Assembly (NCBI RefSeq): GCF_900105385.1
Contig: NZ_LT629772.1
Coordinates: 5,518,001 to 5,582,000 of the forward strand
Source of the DNA: Microlunatus soli
GTDB taxonomy: Bacteria; Actinomycetota; Actinomycetes; Propionibacteriales; Propionibacteriaceae
DNA length: 64,000 bases
Reading direction: 5' to 3'
The first letter of the stretch is position 1, and each line of letters starts with the position of its first letter. Shown in pieces: positions 52,488 through 60,997 of the stretch. The notes under the pieces were generated by a model. The model had not been told where the DNA came from, searched no databases, and saw only the letters and a list, made by a program, of their open reading frames with translations. A program made the position numbers and the translations under genes.

Positions 52488-52509
52488 CGACCGGCTACCA
52501 ACTGACGAA

Positions 52510-52533
52510 CGCTTGGCCAAGCTTGGCCAAGCG
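52510..52533. promoter_or_regulatory. 24-bp perfect palindrome, toxin-antitoxin operator
   Basis: Two overlapping copies of GCTTGGCCAAGC form a 24-base perfect palindrome, 15 bases upstream of the antitoxin start and 22 bases after cysN. Tandem dyads like this are the expected autoregulatory operator of Phd/YefM-type modules. Confidence 0.8.
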
Positions 52534-52548
52534 CGCTACCGTGGGCTC

Positions 52549-52791
52549 ATGACCAGGGTCAACGTCGGAGAGGCGAAGTCGGAGCTGTCCCAGCTCCTCG
52601 CTCGCGCCGAAGCCGGTGAGGAGATCGAGATCGCGCGGAACGGCGTTCCCGTGGTGCGATTGGTCCCGATCGCGACCGCCGGGCCGGGCGCCAGATTCCT
52701 TGCAGGTCGAGGAACGCTCCGCGGCCGGATTCGCATCGGTGATGACTTCGAGTTCACCGAGGACGAGCTCGACGCGATGGAGGACCGGTGA
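52549..52791 (+). CDS. Phd/YefM-type antitoxin
   Basis: 80 residues from the ATG at 52549. TRVNVGEAKSELSQLLARAEAGEEIEIARNGVPVVRLVPI matches the Phd/YefM DNA-binding fold; the acidic C-terminus (RIGDDFEFTEDELDAMEDR) is the toxin-neutralising tail. It should bind the 24-base palindrome upstream and the PIN toxin that follows with a GTGA overlap. Typical length. Confidence 0.93.
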   Translation: MTRVNVGEAKSELSQLLARAEAGEEIEIARNGVPVVRLVPIATAGPGARFLAGRGTLRGRIRIGDDFEFTEDELDAMEDR

Positions 52792-53165
52792 GGCTGCTGC
52801 TCGACACCCAGGTCGTGCTCTGGCAGCTCAGCGGTGATCGTGACATCAGCAACGCGGCGAAGGATGCCATCTCCGACGCGCGCGAACTTCGCTTCAGTGC
52901 TGTGTCGTATGCGGAGATCGGCGTCAAGGTCGCGGTCGGCAAGCTCGACGTCCCAGCTGATCTGATCGACCGCGTTGACGAGTTGGGTCTCCGCACCCTG
53001 CCGCTGTCTGCAGAACACGGTCTCGCCGTTGCCGACCTGCCGGTGCACCATCGCGATCCCTTCGATCGGTTGCTGATTGCGCAGGCGGTCACCGAGCGGA
53101 TGGTGGTCGTGACGGCTGATCAGCGCTTCCACGACTACCCGGTCACCATGATCGACGCGAGTTGA
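52788..53165 (+). CDS. PIN-domain toxin (VapC-like)
   Basis: 125 residues with a GTG start overlapping the antitoxin stop (GTGA). PIN-domain acidic residues: Asp6 in LLLDTQVVLW, Glu in VSYAEIGVKV, Asp in HRDPFDRLLIAQA, and Asp in TADQRFHDY. A metal-dependent ribonuclease that cleaves RNA, likely tRNA or rRNA, when free of antitoxin. The Phd-type antitoxin pairing with a PIN toxin is common. Its last 23 bases overlap the convergent sigma-factor gene. Confidence 0.93.
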   Translation: MRLLLDTQVVLWQLSGDRDISNAAKDAISDARELRFSAVSYAEIGVKVAVGKLDVPADLIDRVDELGLRTLPLSAEHGLAVADLPVHHRDPFDRLLIAQAVTERMVVVTADQRFHDYPVTMIDAS

Positions 53166-54289
53166 GCCGCGCGGCCTGGCGCGTGAGGTGATCGCGTTCG
53201 CGCAGATCGTGCGCCGATCGCGCGGCGTCGGCGTAGAGCCGGGCAGCACTGTCCAGGTCACCGGCACGCTCCTGCAGGTACGCCGCCGCGGCCGCGTACC
53301 GGGGGAGTGACGGATCGAGTTCGGCCAACGCGGCCAACCCGGCCGGCGCGCCGTCGGCCTCGCCCACCGCAACCGCTCGGTTCAGCCGGGCGACCGGATT
53401 GTCCGTCAGCCGCAGCAGCTCGTCGTACCACTCGACGATCTGCACCCAGTCGGTCTGCTGCACCGTCGGCGCATCGGCGTGCAGCGCCGCAATCGCTGCC
53501 TGGGCTTGGAATTCACCCAACCGGTCCCGGGACAGCGCGGCCTGCAGGATGTCGACGCCCTCGAGGATCAGCCGGGTGTCCCAGCGGCTGCGATCCTGGT
53601 CGGCCAGTGGCACCAGCCGACCGTCGGCGTCGGTCCGGGCTGCTCGTCGGGCGTGGTGCAGCAACATCAGCGCCAGCAGCCCGGCGACCTCCTCGTGGTG
53701 GATCCTGGCCGCCAGTTGCCGGGTCAGCCGGATCGCCTCGGCGGCCAGGTCGACGTCGCCGGAGTAGCCCTCGTTGAAGACCAGGTAGAGCACCCGCAGC
53801 ACGGTGCCGACGTCGCCCTGCTGGTCGAAGCGCACCGTGGAAACGGTCCGCTTGGCGCGGCTGATCCGCTGTGCCATCGTCGCCTCCGGCACCAGATAGG
53901 CCTGGGCGATCTGACGGGTGGTCAGGCCACCGACAGCGCGCAGCGTGAGGGCGACCGCCGACGCCGGTGTCAGGGACGGGTGCGCACACAGGAAGTAGAG
54001 CAGCAGGGTGTCGTCGCTGTCGCTGACCGGCCCGGTCGTCGGCTCGTCCTCGGCCCGTTCCTCCCCGCTGTCGTCGGGATGTCTCGGACCGGGTCGCATC
54101 GATGAACTTGCGCCAGGCAACGGTGACCAGCCAACCCTTCGGGTCTCGTGGCGGGTCGTCGGGCCAGACCCTGACCGCCTCCAGCAGCGCATCGGAGACA
54201 GCGTCCTCGGCCGGCGCGAAGTCTGCTCCGCGCCGGACGAGGATCCCGATCACCGCGGGGACGAGGTCCCGCAGTGCTGTTTCGTCCAT
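53143..54289 (-). pseudogene. ECF42-type sigma factor, frameshifted
   Basis: The N-terminal part (MDETALRDLVPAVIGILVRRGADFAPAEDAVSDALLEAVRVWP...WRKFIDATRSETSRRQ) is in one frame and the rest (PVSDSDDTLLLYFLCAHPSLTPASAVALTLRAVGGLTTRQIAQAYL, MAQRISRAKRTV, then a long helical C-terminus LVFNEGYSGDVDLAAEAIRLTRQLA) in another. An extra G in the GGGG run (CCCC at 54063-54066) explains the shift; corrected length about 381 residues, usual for ECF42. These long sigma factors have a TPR-like C-terminus and sit next to DGPF/YCII proteins, as here (54312-54722). It might be an assembly error; as read, the gene is broken. Confidence 0.85.
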
Positions 54290-54311
54290 GCTGTTCGGTC
54301 CACGCCGTCGT

Positions 54312-54722
54312 TCACTCGGTTGCTGAGGAGGACTCGGTCATGAACGGTCGGACCTCCAGCCATTCGTGGAGTGGCGTGCCGCCCGGCCCCGGTGCCGCGG
54401 ACAGGTCACCGGCCAGCTCGACCGCTCGGTCCCAAGAGTCGACGTCGATGACGTACCAGCCCGCGATCAGGTCCTTGGTCTCGGCGAACGGGCCGTCGGT
54501 GACCGGTGGCCGCCCCTCGCCGTCGTAGCGGATGAATGCGCCGTCGGGGCTGAGCGCCTGGCCCTCGACGAACTCGCCGGACTCCACCAGGCGGGCCTCG
54601 AAGTCCTTCATGAACTTCATGTGGGCATCCCACTCCTCGGGCTTCCAGTGGTCGGCCGTCGGGTAGTCGACGATCGGCGCCGGGCCGCCACGGTAGTGCT
54701 TGAGAATCAGGTACTTGGCCAT
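54312..54722 (-). CDS. DGPF/YCII-related domain protein
   Basis: 136 residues. The DGPF signature is present as VTDGPFAETKDLIAGWYVIDVDSWDRAVELAGDLS, with the N-terminal strand AKYLILKHYRGG and the conserved H near WDAHMKFMKDF. YCII-like domains are small dimeric alpha/beta barrels. It lies directly upstream of the ECF42-type sigma gene, the usual partner, and may modulate or be controlled by it. The gap between them is 22 bases. Confidence 0.93.
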   Translation of the reverse strand: MAKYLILKHYRGGPAPIVDYPTADHWKPEEWDAHMKFMKDFEARLVESGEFVEGQALSPDGAFIRYDGEGRPPVTDGPFAETKDLIAGWYVIDVDSWDRAVELAGDLSAAPGPGGTPLHEWLEVRPFMTESSSATE

Positions 54723-54764
54723 CTCGTTCTCCTTGATCGTTGCGGTCGTTCGGTACGGCCGCTG

Positions 54765-55313
54765 TCACGCCGGGGACGGAGCAGCCGGCCCGTTCTCGAC
54801 ATCGGACTCCGGAAGCTGGCGTTCGGCCCGCTGCTCGACCAATTCCGCGACGGCGCTCGGCAGCGTGGTCTCGAAGTCGATCAGCTTGGCCCAGGTCGGG
54901 GTCACCACGATCCGCACCATCCCGTCGCGGTAGAGCGACCGGACCTCGGCCTCCCATTCCACCCGCTGCTCGGCCGTCATCGCGTAGCTGGTGTTGGCCT
55001 CGAGGTATTCGTCCGGGATGCCGTCCACGTAGTCGAGCTCGGCCCGGCCGCGGATCAACAAGATCTTGGGCGGGTGCACCTCGGTGTCGATCGTCAGCGC
55101 GACGGACGGATTGGCCTTCAGCGCATGGAGTTTCGGTGCGTTCTTCGAGGTGCACATGACGATCTCGGTGCCGTTCCAGGCAAACGCGATCGGCACCGTA
55201 CGGGGTGTGCCGTCCTTGGCGACATAGGCCAGTCGGGTGATGTCGCGGGCCAGGAGCTCCCGGCTGAAGGGCCGGTCCAGGACTTCGGTGACGGTGGTCT
55301 GCTGCATGATCAT
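54765..55313 (-). CDS. Pyridoxamine 5'-phosphate oxidase-family (FMN/F420-binding split barrel)
   Basis: 182 residues from the ATG at 55313, preceded by AGGAG. The split-barrel pattern FSRELLARDITRLAYVAKDGTPRTVPIAFAWNGTEIVMCTSKNAPKLHALKANPSVALTID resembles PNPOx-like and F420-dependent reductase families. Cofactor (FMN versus F420) and substrate cannot be decided. 42 bases ahead of the DGPF gene; the three genes (PNPOx-like, DGPF, sigma) form an operon-like row. Confidence 0.87.
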   Translation of the reverse strand: MIMQQTTVTEVLDRPFSRELLARDITRLAYVAKDGTPRTVPIAFAWNGTEIVMCTSKNAPKLHALKANPSVALTIDTEVHPPKILLIRGRAELDYVDGIPDEYLEANTSYAMTAEQRVEWEAEVRSLYRDGMVRIVVTPTWAKLIDFETTLPSAVAELVEQRAERQLPESDVENGPAAPSPA

Positions 55314-55431
55314 CGCGGTGACTCCTGCTCATCGGACGGCCCGTGTGGCCGCCGGTGTACCGGGGACGGAGCGGGCAGAACCGTCTCGACATCGCAGAAT
55401 GTACAGAATCATCCAGACCGAATGTCCCGAT

Positions 55432-56202
55432 TCAGCGGTGCGTGATCCGCAGCCGCCCGTCGGTGACGGCGGCGTCGATCCGATGCTCGGAGTCGGCTGC
55501 CCGTCGAACACCGATCTTGGCTCGCGACCGGGTCAGGTCGGTGCCGATCCGATAATCGGTGTCCGGCAGCCGCAGCGTCGAGTTGCCGCGGACGGATCGG
55601 CTGCCGAGGTGTCCCGGTGGCCGGTCGAAGCCCATCACCAGGTAGCCGTCGCTGACGTCGGCGTGCACCCGATCGGCCGAGAGGTGCTCGGCCCGCACGC
55701 TACCGCGTTCGACCTCGAGTCGGACGCGGCCGGACAGACGTTCGAGGTTCACATTGCCGTCGGTCACCCGGGCCTTGAGGGGTGCGGTGAAATCCTCGGC
55801 GCGGACGTGGCCGTCGTCGGCGGTGAGGTCCACCGCGAGGTCGGCGGGGACCTCGATCCGATAACTGACCGAGCAGCTGACCACCACGCCCGAGCACCGG
55901 GTGTTGAGTTGCAGCGTGTCCGGTGACGTCTGACGTACTTCGTTGCCGACCGTGCCGCCGACCCGGGCGGCATCGAAGCGTCGGGTGACCTTGATCCGAT
56001 GACCGTCGGTCCTGTTGTCCGCCGGCGCTGCGACCAGGGCGACCGAGCCCAGATCGGAGTCGATCGTGAGCGTCGGGCCGTCGACGGTGAACCGTTGTGT
56101 TTTCGGCCGTCCGTCGGCGACCTGTTCGGGTGCGCAGGCCGCTCCGGCCAGCAGGACGCAGCAGGCCGCTGCTGACATGGCCAGTCGAATTCTGGTGGAC
56201 AT
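55432..56202 (-). CDS. DUF4097-domain lipoprotein
   Basis: 256 residues. Lipoprotein signal with LLAGAAC (cysteine near 23). The rest is repeated short beta strands (QRFTVDGPTLTIDSDLGSVALVAA, then ADDGHVRAEDFTAPLKARVTDGNVNLERLSGRVRLEVERGSVRAEHLSADRVHADVSDGYLVM), the alternating 'G.v.a....' pattern of the DUF4097 right-handed beta-helix-like domain. Anchored outside the membrane; function unknown. The Cys pair TRCSGVVVSCSV may form a disulfide. Confidence 0.85.
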   Translation of the reverse strand: MSTRIRLAMSAAACCVLLAGAACAPEQVADGRPKTQRFTVDGPTLTIDSDLGSVALVAAPADNRTDGHRIKVTRRFDAARVGGTVGNEVRQTSPDTLQLNTRCSGVVVSCSVSYRIEVPADLAVDLTADDGHVRAEDFTAPLKARVTDGNVNLERLSGRVRLEVERGSVRAEHLSADRVHADVSDGYLVMGFDRPPGHLGSRSVRGNSTLRLPDTDYRIGTDLTRSRAKIGVRRAADSEHRIDAAVTDGRLRITHR

Positions 56203-56308
56203 GAGCCGAAACTATTCGGCGACGGTCGGCACTCGGAACTGTCCATGGTCGCCCGGAGCCCGGGCCCCGGTCCGGCCTGAGTCCGACCCAGGTCCGACTC
56301 AGGGTAGG

Positions 56309-57961
56309 TCAGCCGGCGGCGTTCTTGGACTCGGCGTACTCCTTGGCGATGTCGTCGCCACCCTGGCTGCGCCAGGTCTTGTACGCCTCCTCCAGCGACT
56401 TCATCGGCTTGCGTCCGAACAGTACGTCGGACTGGGCATCGTCCAGGATCTTGTTCAGCTGCTTGCCCTTGCGGCTGTAGGTGTCGGAGTAGAGGCCGAT
56501 GGTCGGATCGTGGACCAGATCCTTGGTGACCCGCTCGTTCCAGGCGTGCTGATAGTCCACACCGGCCTTCACCCCGGGGCCGACGATCGTCTGGGCGTCG
56601 GTGATGTACTGCAGATCCATGAACTCCCGGTTGCCGGTGGAGTTCAGCGCGGGCAGGCCGTCGGTCCAGGTGTAGTCGGTGCCTTCGACACCGTACTTGC
56701 GTTCCAGATGCTCCCGGGAGCCGATCGGCGCGGCCAGGAAGTTCAGCACGTTCAGGATCTTTTTGATCTTGTCCTCGGGGAGGTCCTTCTTGATCACGGT
56801 GATGCCCTGGAAGCCGGTGCCGGCGAAGTGAGCGGCATCGCCGCCGCCCTCGTGCTTGGGCTCCACGATCAGGCCGAGCTTGGCCGCACCCTTCTCGCCA
56901 CCGCCGAGCTGGCGGACGAAGAGATCCCAGCCGGCGTAGCCGTCACTGGTGAGGGCGACTCGTCCGCCGAAGAACAGGTCCCTGATCTTGGTGTAGGCGA
57001 TCGAGGCGGAGTCCGGATGGAACAGACCCTTCTTGATCATTCCTGCCGTCAGGCTGACCGCTTCGCGGTGGCGTTCGTCACCGACCGCCGAGGTGAACGT
57101 GCCGCCCGACTCGGACCAGCCGTTGGGTGCGCCCAACATCATCTTCAGGTGCATGACCATGTTGGTGGGATTGGCGAACGCCCACCGATTCTTCTTCTTG
57201 TCGGTAACCGCGGTCAGCAGTTCCAGGAACTCCTGGTAATTCTTCGGCTCCTGGTTGGCGCCGAGCTGGTCGATGATGTCCCGGCGGGTGTACATCGAAG
57301 CACCGGACAGGGCGCGCGGCTGAGTGACGGCATAGATGGTGCCGTTGGAGACGGTCGGCTTCCAGGACGCGGTCGGAATGTTGGCCAGGTAGGGATAGTC
57401 CTTGGCGGCGTCTCCGCCGAGATACGGGCCGAGATCGGCGAACACCTTGTTCATCACCCGCGGCTGGTCCGGGGTGGGGAGCGGGAAGTTGCACACGTCC
57501 GGCACGTCGCCGCCGGCAATGATCGTCTGGAACTTGGCGCCGTAGTCGTCCGACGGGATGGCGCTGATCTTGAGCTCGCAGCCGAGCCGCTCCTGAAGCC
57601 TTGCGTAGAAGGCATTCTTGTCCGCACTCGGCGGTGTCGGTACGAAGGTGGTGTACATCACCGACACCGATCCCAGGCCGGCTCCCGGCGGATCGTCGAA
57701 GACCGGCTTCGGATCCTTCGGGTAGGCGTAGTAGCCCGGCATCAGCAGCTCGGACCCGGGCAGATCCGGCTTGATCAACTCGACCGGGACGTAGGTCGGC
57801 AACACCGCCTTGCTGTTCCGGGCGGCGGTGTTGGTGTCCTTGGTCGGATCGGAACAGCCGGACAGCGAGGCGCCGGAGGCTGCGGCCAGCCCGATCGCTC
57901 CGGCCGCGCCGAGCAGTCGGCGCCGAGAAACGGGCTGGGCGGAGAAGTTGCGGATGGACAT
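56309..57961 (-). CDS. Oligosaccharide-type ABC solute-binding lipoprotein (Tat signal), orphan
   Basis: 550 residues. Signal SRRRLLGAAGAIGLAAASGASLSGC is a twin-arginine lipoprotein peptide. The large binding domain (VFDDPPGAGLGSVSVMYTTFVPT, YGAKFQTIIAGGDVPDVCNFPLP, FADLGPYLGGDAAKDYPYLANIP, YAVTQPRALSGASMYTRRDIIDQLG) is of the LipO/YtcQ type that normally works with LplB/YtcP permeases on oligosaccharides. No permease or ATPase gene is next to it; the neighbours are an FAD oxidoreductase and a LacI regulator. Either its permeases are elsewhere or it has another role. Confidence 0.92.
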   Translation of the reverse strand: MSIRNFSAQPVSRRRLLGAAGAIGLAAASGASLSGCSDPTKDTNTAARNSKAVLPTYVPVELIKPDLPGSELLMPGYYAYPKDPKPVFDDPPGAGLGSVSVMYTTFVPTPPSADKNAFYARLQERLGCELKISAIPSDDYGAKFQTIIAGGDVPDVCNFPLPTPDQPRVMNKVFADLGPYLGGDAAKDYPYLANIPTASWKPTVSNGTIYAVTQPRALSGASMYTRRDIIDQLGANQEPKNYQEFLELLTAVTDKKKNRWAFANPTNMVMHLKMMLGAPNGWSESGGTFTSAVGDERHREAVSLTAGMIKKGLFHPDSASIAYTKIRDLFFGGRVALTSDGYAGWDLFVRQLGGGEKGAAKLGLIVEPKHEGGGDAAHFAGTGFQGITVIKKDLPEDKIKKILNVLNFLAAPIGSREHLERKYGVEGTDYTWTDGLPALNSTGNREFMDLQYITDAQTIVGPGVKAGVDYQHAWNERVTKDLVHDPTIGLYSDTYSRKGKQLNKILDDAQSDVLFGRKPMKSLEEAYKTWRSQGGDDIAKEYAESKNAAG

Positions 57962-58014
57962 GGGGCGATCACTTCCTTGTGTTCACACCGATCGGGTGGT
58001 CGAGTCGTGGGACG

Positions 58015-59682
58015 TCAGCGGACAGTTGTGCGGATCTCCTCGGACCAGGAGAGCTGGAAGCCGAGGGTGTCGGTGAGGAGTTGCTGGAAGTCGGCGAGCA
58101 GCGAGCTGTCGGCCCGGACCTTGCGGGGAGTGTGACCGGTCCGCAGGCTGTAGCCGGCCAACGCACCCGCAGCCTCGCCGATCGACCACTCCACCGGATG
58201 CAGTCGGTAGCAGCCGTTGGTGATGTGGGTGCTGCCGATGTTCTTGTTGCCGGCCAGGAGATTCTCGACCCGTTGCGGGATCAGCGCTCCGAGCGGGATC
58301 TGGAACGGATAGTCGGAGATGTCGATGTAGCTGTGTGCCGGCAACTCGCCGCCGAAGCTGGGATGCAGATCGATCCGGTAGGAGCCGACACCGACGCTGT
58401 CGGCGAAGATCTCCGAGCCCGGCGGCAGCCCCTCGGACTGCCGATTCTCGACTCCGACGTGCTTCTCCAGGATCGTGAACTCGGCCTTGATCCGTCGCGA
58501 CTCCCGGATGTAGGGGCGCAGCGCAAGATCATCGGGGCTGCCGAGCAGGTCGCCGCGCGGTCGGAGCCCGGGATAGCCGGTGCCGCCGTCGAACCGCGGC
58601 GCCTCGGTCTGCATCCAGTACAGGAACGAAAGACTCAGCTGCCGCGAGCCTTCCAGGTGTGCGTCCCGGGTGGCGTCGTCGACACCGAGGAGCGGGCCGT
58701 CGAAGTAGTCGATCTGCGGCCAGTTGACCAGCGTGACGTCGCTGGCGTAGCGGCCGGGTCGATGATGTCGCAGGTTGAAGATCCGACGGTAGTGCCAGAA
58801 GTCCGGTCCCGGCTTGCCGCGCGGTGTCTCGGCGTCGCTGAAGATCTCCCGATGCCGCTTGTCCAGCGAGCGCGGTTCGACGTCGTCCCAGGACAGCAGT
58901 GGCGCCGGCCAGAAGTCGGGCTGGTAGCTGCGCCAGTAGTCGTACCGGGCAGGCCGGTCGATGGTGAAGTCGCCGTCGGCGAAGTAGTCCAGGGCGAAGC
59001 ACCAGGTGTAGGACTGCTGGTCCAGCGGTTGCGCCGGTCCGTCGATGGCATGTAGCTCGCCGGTGTCGGCCCGGCTCTCGGCGCCGTTGACATACTCCAC
59101 GTCGGCCAGCTCGAGCAGATCACCGAGCTCGGTCGCGTCGATCACGAACGACGCCTGGACGGTCAGCTCGCGCCCGTTGCCGTCGGGCGAACCGTCCCGC
59201 AGGGTGACGGCGCGGACCTGATCGCCGTCGGTCGCGGCGGCGATCGGTGCGTGGTGCAGCAACACCGTCAGCTGCCCGTCGGGACGGTAGGGCGCCAGCA
59301 GTTCGTCGATCGCCGCAACAGCCACCTGCGGTTCGTGACACAGCGCGCTGACTCCGCCACCGCCGGGATTGAGCAGCGGGTCGGCGGCCGCTTCCTCGGT
59401 CAGCGGATAGTTGCGGCGGTAGTAGTCCCGGATCCGCTGCCGCAGCTGCAGATAGCTGCGGGTGGCGCCCTGCTCGGCGATCCACGGGTGTTCGTCCGGC
59501 GGCACCGCCTGGGAGGTGAGCTGGCCGCCCAGCCAGGGCGATTCCTCCGTCAGCACCACCCGGGCGCCGAGTTCGCAGGCGGCGAGTGCGGCGGCGACGC
59601 CGCCCAGGCCACCGCCGACGATCAGGACGTCGGTCTGCTGTTCGGAGGAGTGGGAACGGGACTGCTGGCTGGTCGGCGACAC
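58015..59682 (-). CDS. FAD-dependent oxidoreductase (PF12831 type)
   Basis: 555 residues. Rossmann FAD motif TDVLIVGGGLGGVAAALAACELGARVVLTEESPWLGGQLTSQAVPP, and near the C-terminus IGSTHITNGCYRLHPVEWSIGEAAGALAGY, the family's second FAD-contact region. These FAD-dependent proteins of sugar and pectin loci are poorly characterised and may oxidise or isomerise a sugar acid. First gene of the row with the orphan SBP, 53 bases apart; divergent from a LacI regulator whose operator lies just upstream. The GGQL motif is present and no secretion signal is visible. Confidence 0.88.
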   Translation of the reverse strand: MSPTSQQSRSHSSEQQTDVLIVGGGLGGVAAALAACELGARVVLTEESPWLGGQLTSQAVPPDEHPWIAEQGATRSYLQLRQRIRDYYRRNYPLTEEAAADPLLNPGGGGVSALCHEPQVAVAAIDELLAPYRPDGQLTVLLHHAPIAAATDGDQVRAVTLRDGSPDGNGRELTVQASFVIDATELGDLLELADVEYVNGAESRADTGELHAIDGPAQPLDQQSYTWCFALDYFADGDFTIDRPARYDYWRSYQPDFWPAPLLSWDDVEPRSLDKRHREIFSDAETPRGKPGPDFWHYRRIFNLRHHRPGRYASDVTLVNWPQIDYFDGPLLGVDDATRDAHLEGSRQLSLSFLYWMQTEAPRFDGGTGYPGLRPRGDLLGSPDDLALRPYIRESRRIKAEFTILEKHVGVENRQSEGLPPGSEIFADSVGVGSYRIDLHPSFGGELPAHSYIDISDYPFQIPLGALIPQRVENLLAGNKNIGSTHITNGCYRLHPVEWSIGEAAGALAGYSLRTGHTPRKVRADSSLLADFQQLLTDTLGFQLSWSEEIRTTVR

Positions 59683-59701
59683 TGCGAACCTCTCGTGATA
59701 A

Positions 59702-59721
59702 AGCGCATCAGGTAATGCGCT
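59702..59721. promoter_or_regulatory. LacI operator between FAD oxidoreductase and LacI genes
   Basis: AGCGCATCAGGTAATGCGCT has perfect 7-base arms (AGCGCAT/ATGCGCT). It is 20 bases upstream of the FAD oxidoreductase ATG and about 90 before the LacI GTG start, so the repressor probably controls both genes. Confidence 0.75.
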
Positions 59722-59809
59722 GAACGCTAATTGGTTCGGTACGATGCGTCAACCGTGGATCCCGACCGATCTCAGATCCGGGCCCAGCTCAACCGGAGGA
59801 CAACAGCGC

Positions 59810-60883
59810 GTGAGACGAGACAGGCCCCATCGGGTGTCCCAGGCCGACGTCGCCCGTGCGGCGAAGGTCTCGGCCGGCATCGTGTCGTCGGTGATCAACG
59901 ACCGGGACTACGGCTCGATCCGGGTCAGCGACGCCACCCGGGAACGGGTCTGGGCCGCGGTCCGCGAGCTGGGCTACGTACCGAATCTTGCGGCTCGCAG
60001 TCTTGCCCGCGGCAGCAATCGACTGATCGGTGTCTTCACCTACCAGCCGGTCTTTCCCTCGACCAGCCGGGACTTCTACCACGACTTCCTGATGGGCGTC
60101 GAGGACGCCGCCGAGGAGGCTGCGTACAACCTGCTGTTGGTGACCGGGGCGCGGACCCCGTCCGGCGACCGGTCGATCTTCGCCGGCGGTGTCAACAACC
60201 TGCAGTTGGCCGACGGGGCCGTGCTGCTCGGCGCGGGGGAGAGCCGCGACGAGCTCGCCCGGATGGCGGCGGAGAACTACCCGTTCGTCTACATCGGGCA
60301 ACGACGTCCCGAAGGCGTCGAACTGTCCTTCGTCGCAGCCGACTATCACGGCGGCACGGCGGCGATCGTCCGTCGGCTCGCCGAGCTGGGGCATCGGAGG
60401 ATCGCGATGATCCAGGAGGCCGGTGCGGGCGAACCGGTCCCCGGACGCCGGCCGGGCTTCCTGGCCGGCTGCCGCGAGGCCGGCATCGACGACGCTGATC
60501 GGCCGTTGCTCACCCTGGCCCGGGACAACGTCGCCGACGACGTCGGCAAGGTCGAGGACCTCGATGCGCTGATCGCGTTGGCGGCGAGGGAATCGATCAC
60601 CGCGATGGTGGTCGAACGCACCGACACCGCGATGGCGGTCCGAGCCGCAGCGCTGCGCGCCGGGCGTTCGGTTCCGGGCGATCTGTCGATCCTGACCCTG
60701 ACCGTCCCACCGGAACCGGCCGATGATCCCGGCCTGGCCCACCTGATGATCCCGCGCCGGGAGATGGGCCGCGAAGCCGTCCGGATCCTGCTCGAACTAC
60801 TGTCCGCGACCGATTCCGGCCCGATCCGCACCACCCTGGCCTGCGGCTTCGACCCCGGCGACACCGTCGCCCCACCCACCTGA
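59810..60883 (+). CDS. LacI family transcriptional regulator
   Basis: 357 residues from the GTG at 59810, preceded by GGAGGA; an earlier in-frame start at 59744 would add an atypical leader. Helix-turn-helix VSQADVARAAKVSAGIVSSVINDRDYGSIRVSDATRERV with the hinge-like NLAARSLARGSNRLIGVFTYQ and a sensor domain (FLMGVEDAAEEAAYNLLLVTG, LGHRRIAMIQE, LMIPRREMGREAV). Divergent from the FAD oxidoreductase/orphan SBP row. Probably binds AGCGCAT...ATGCGCT. Effector unknown. Confidence 0.93.
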   Translation: MRRDRPHRVSQADVARAAKVSAGIVSSVINDRDYGSIRVSDATRERVWAAVRELGYVPNLAARSLARGSNRLIGVFTYQPVFPSTSRDFYHDFLMGVEDAAEEAAYNLLLVTGARTPSGDRSIFAGGVNNLQLADGAVLLGAGESRDELARMAAENYPFVYIGQRRPEGVELSFVAADYHGGTAAIVRRLAELGHRRIAMIQEAGAGEPVPGRRPGFLAGCREAGIDDADRPLLTLARDNVADDVGKVEDLDALIALAARESITAMVVERTDTAMAVRAAALRAGRSVPGDLSILTLTVPPEPADDPGLAHLMIPRREMGREAVRILLELLSATDSGPIRTTLACGFDPGDTVAPPT

Positions 60884-60903
60884 TCCGCCCGCCCCAACCC
60901 GCC

Positions 60904-60958
60904 GACCCGTCAGTTTCTCCCCCAGTTTCGCGGCGTGTCGCGGAGGAGTTGACGGGTC
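60904..60958. repeat. Long G-U-tolerant hairpin between LacI and VOC genes
   Basis: Two 17-base arms (GACCCGTCAGTTTCTCC and GGAGGAGTTGACGGGTC) flank a 21-base loop that carries its own CGCG/CGCG stem. As + strand RNA all 17 positions pair, three of them as G-U. It lies between the convergent LacI (stop 60883) and VOC (60998) genes, as a bidirectional terminator would. The mismatch pattern favours an RNA role over a protein-binding site. Confidence 0.65.
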
Positions 60959-60997
60959 ACCGATGGGGCGTGAGGCCGGCGGAGCTGGGATGCACCC

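Noticed and set aside
56015-58135. 706-codon + strand frame across the SBP gene
   Set aside because: It is antisense to the 550-residue SBP with signal peptide and known motifs; composition is low-complexity and no domain is visible.
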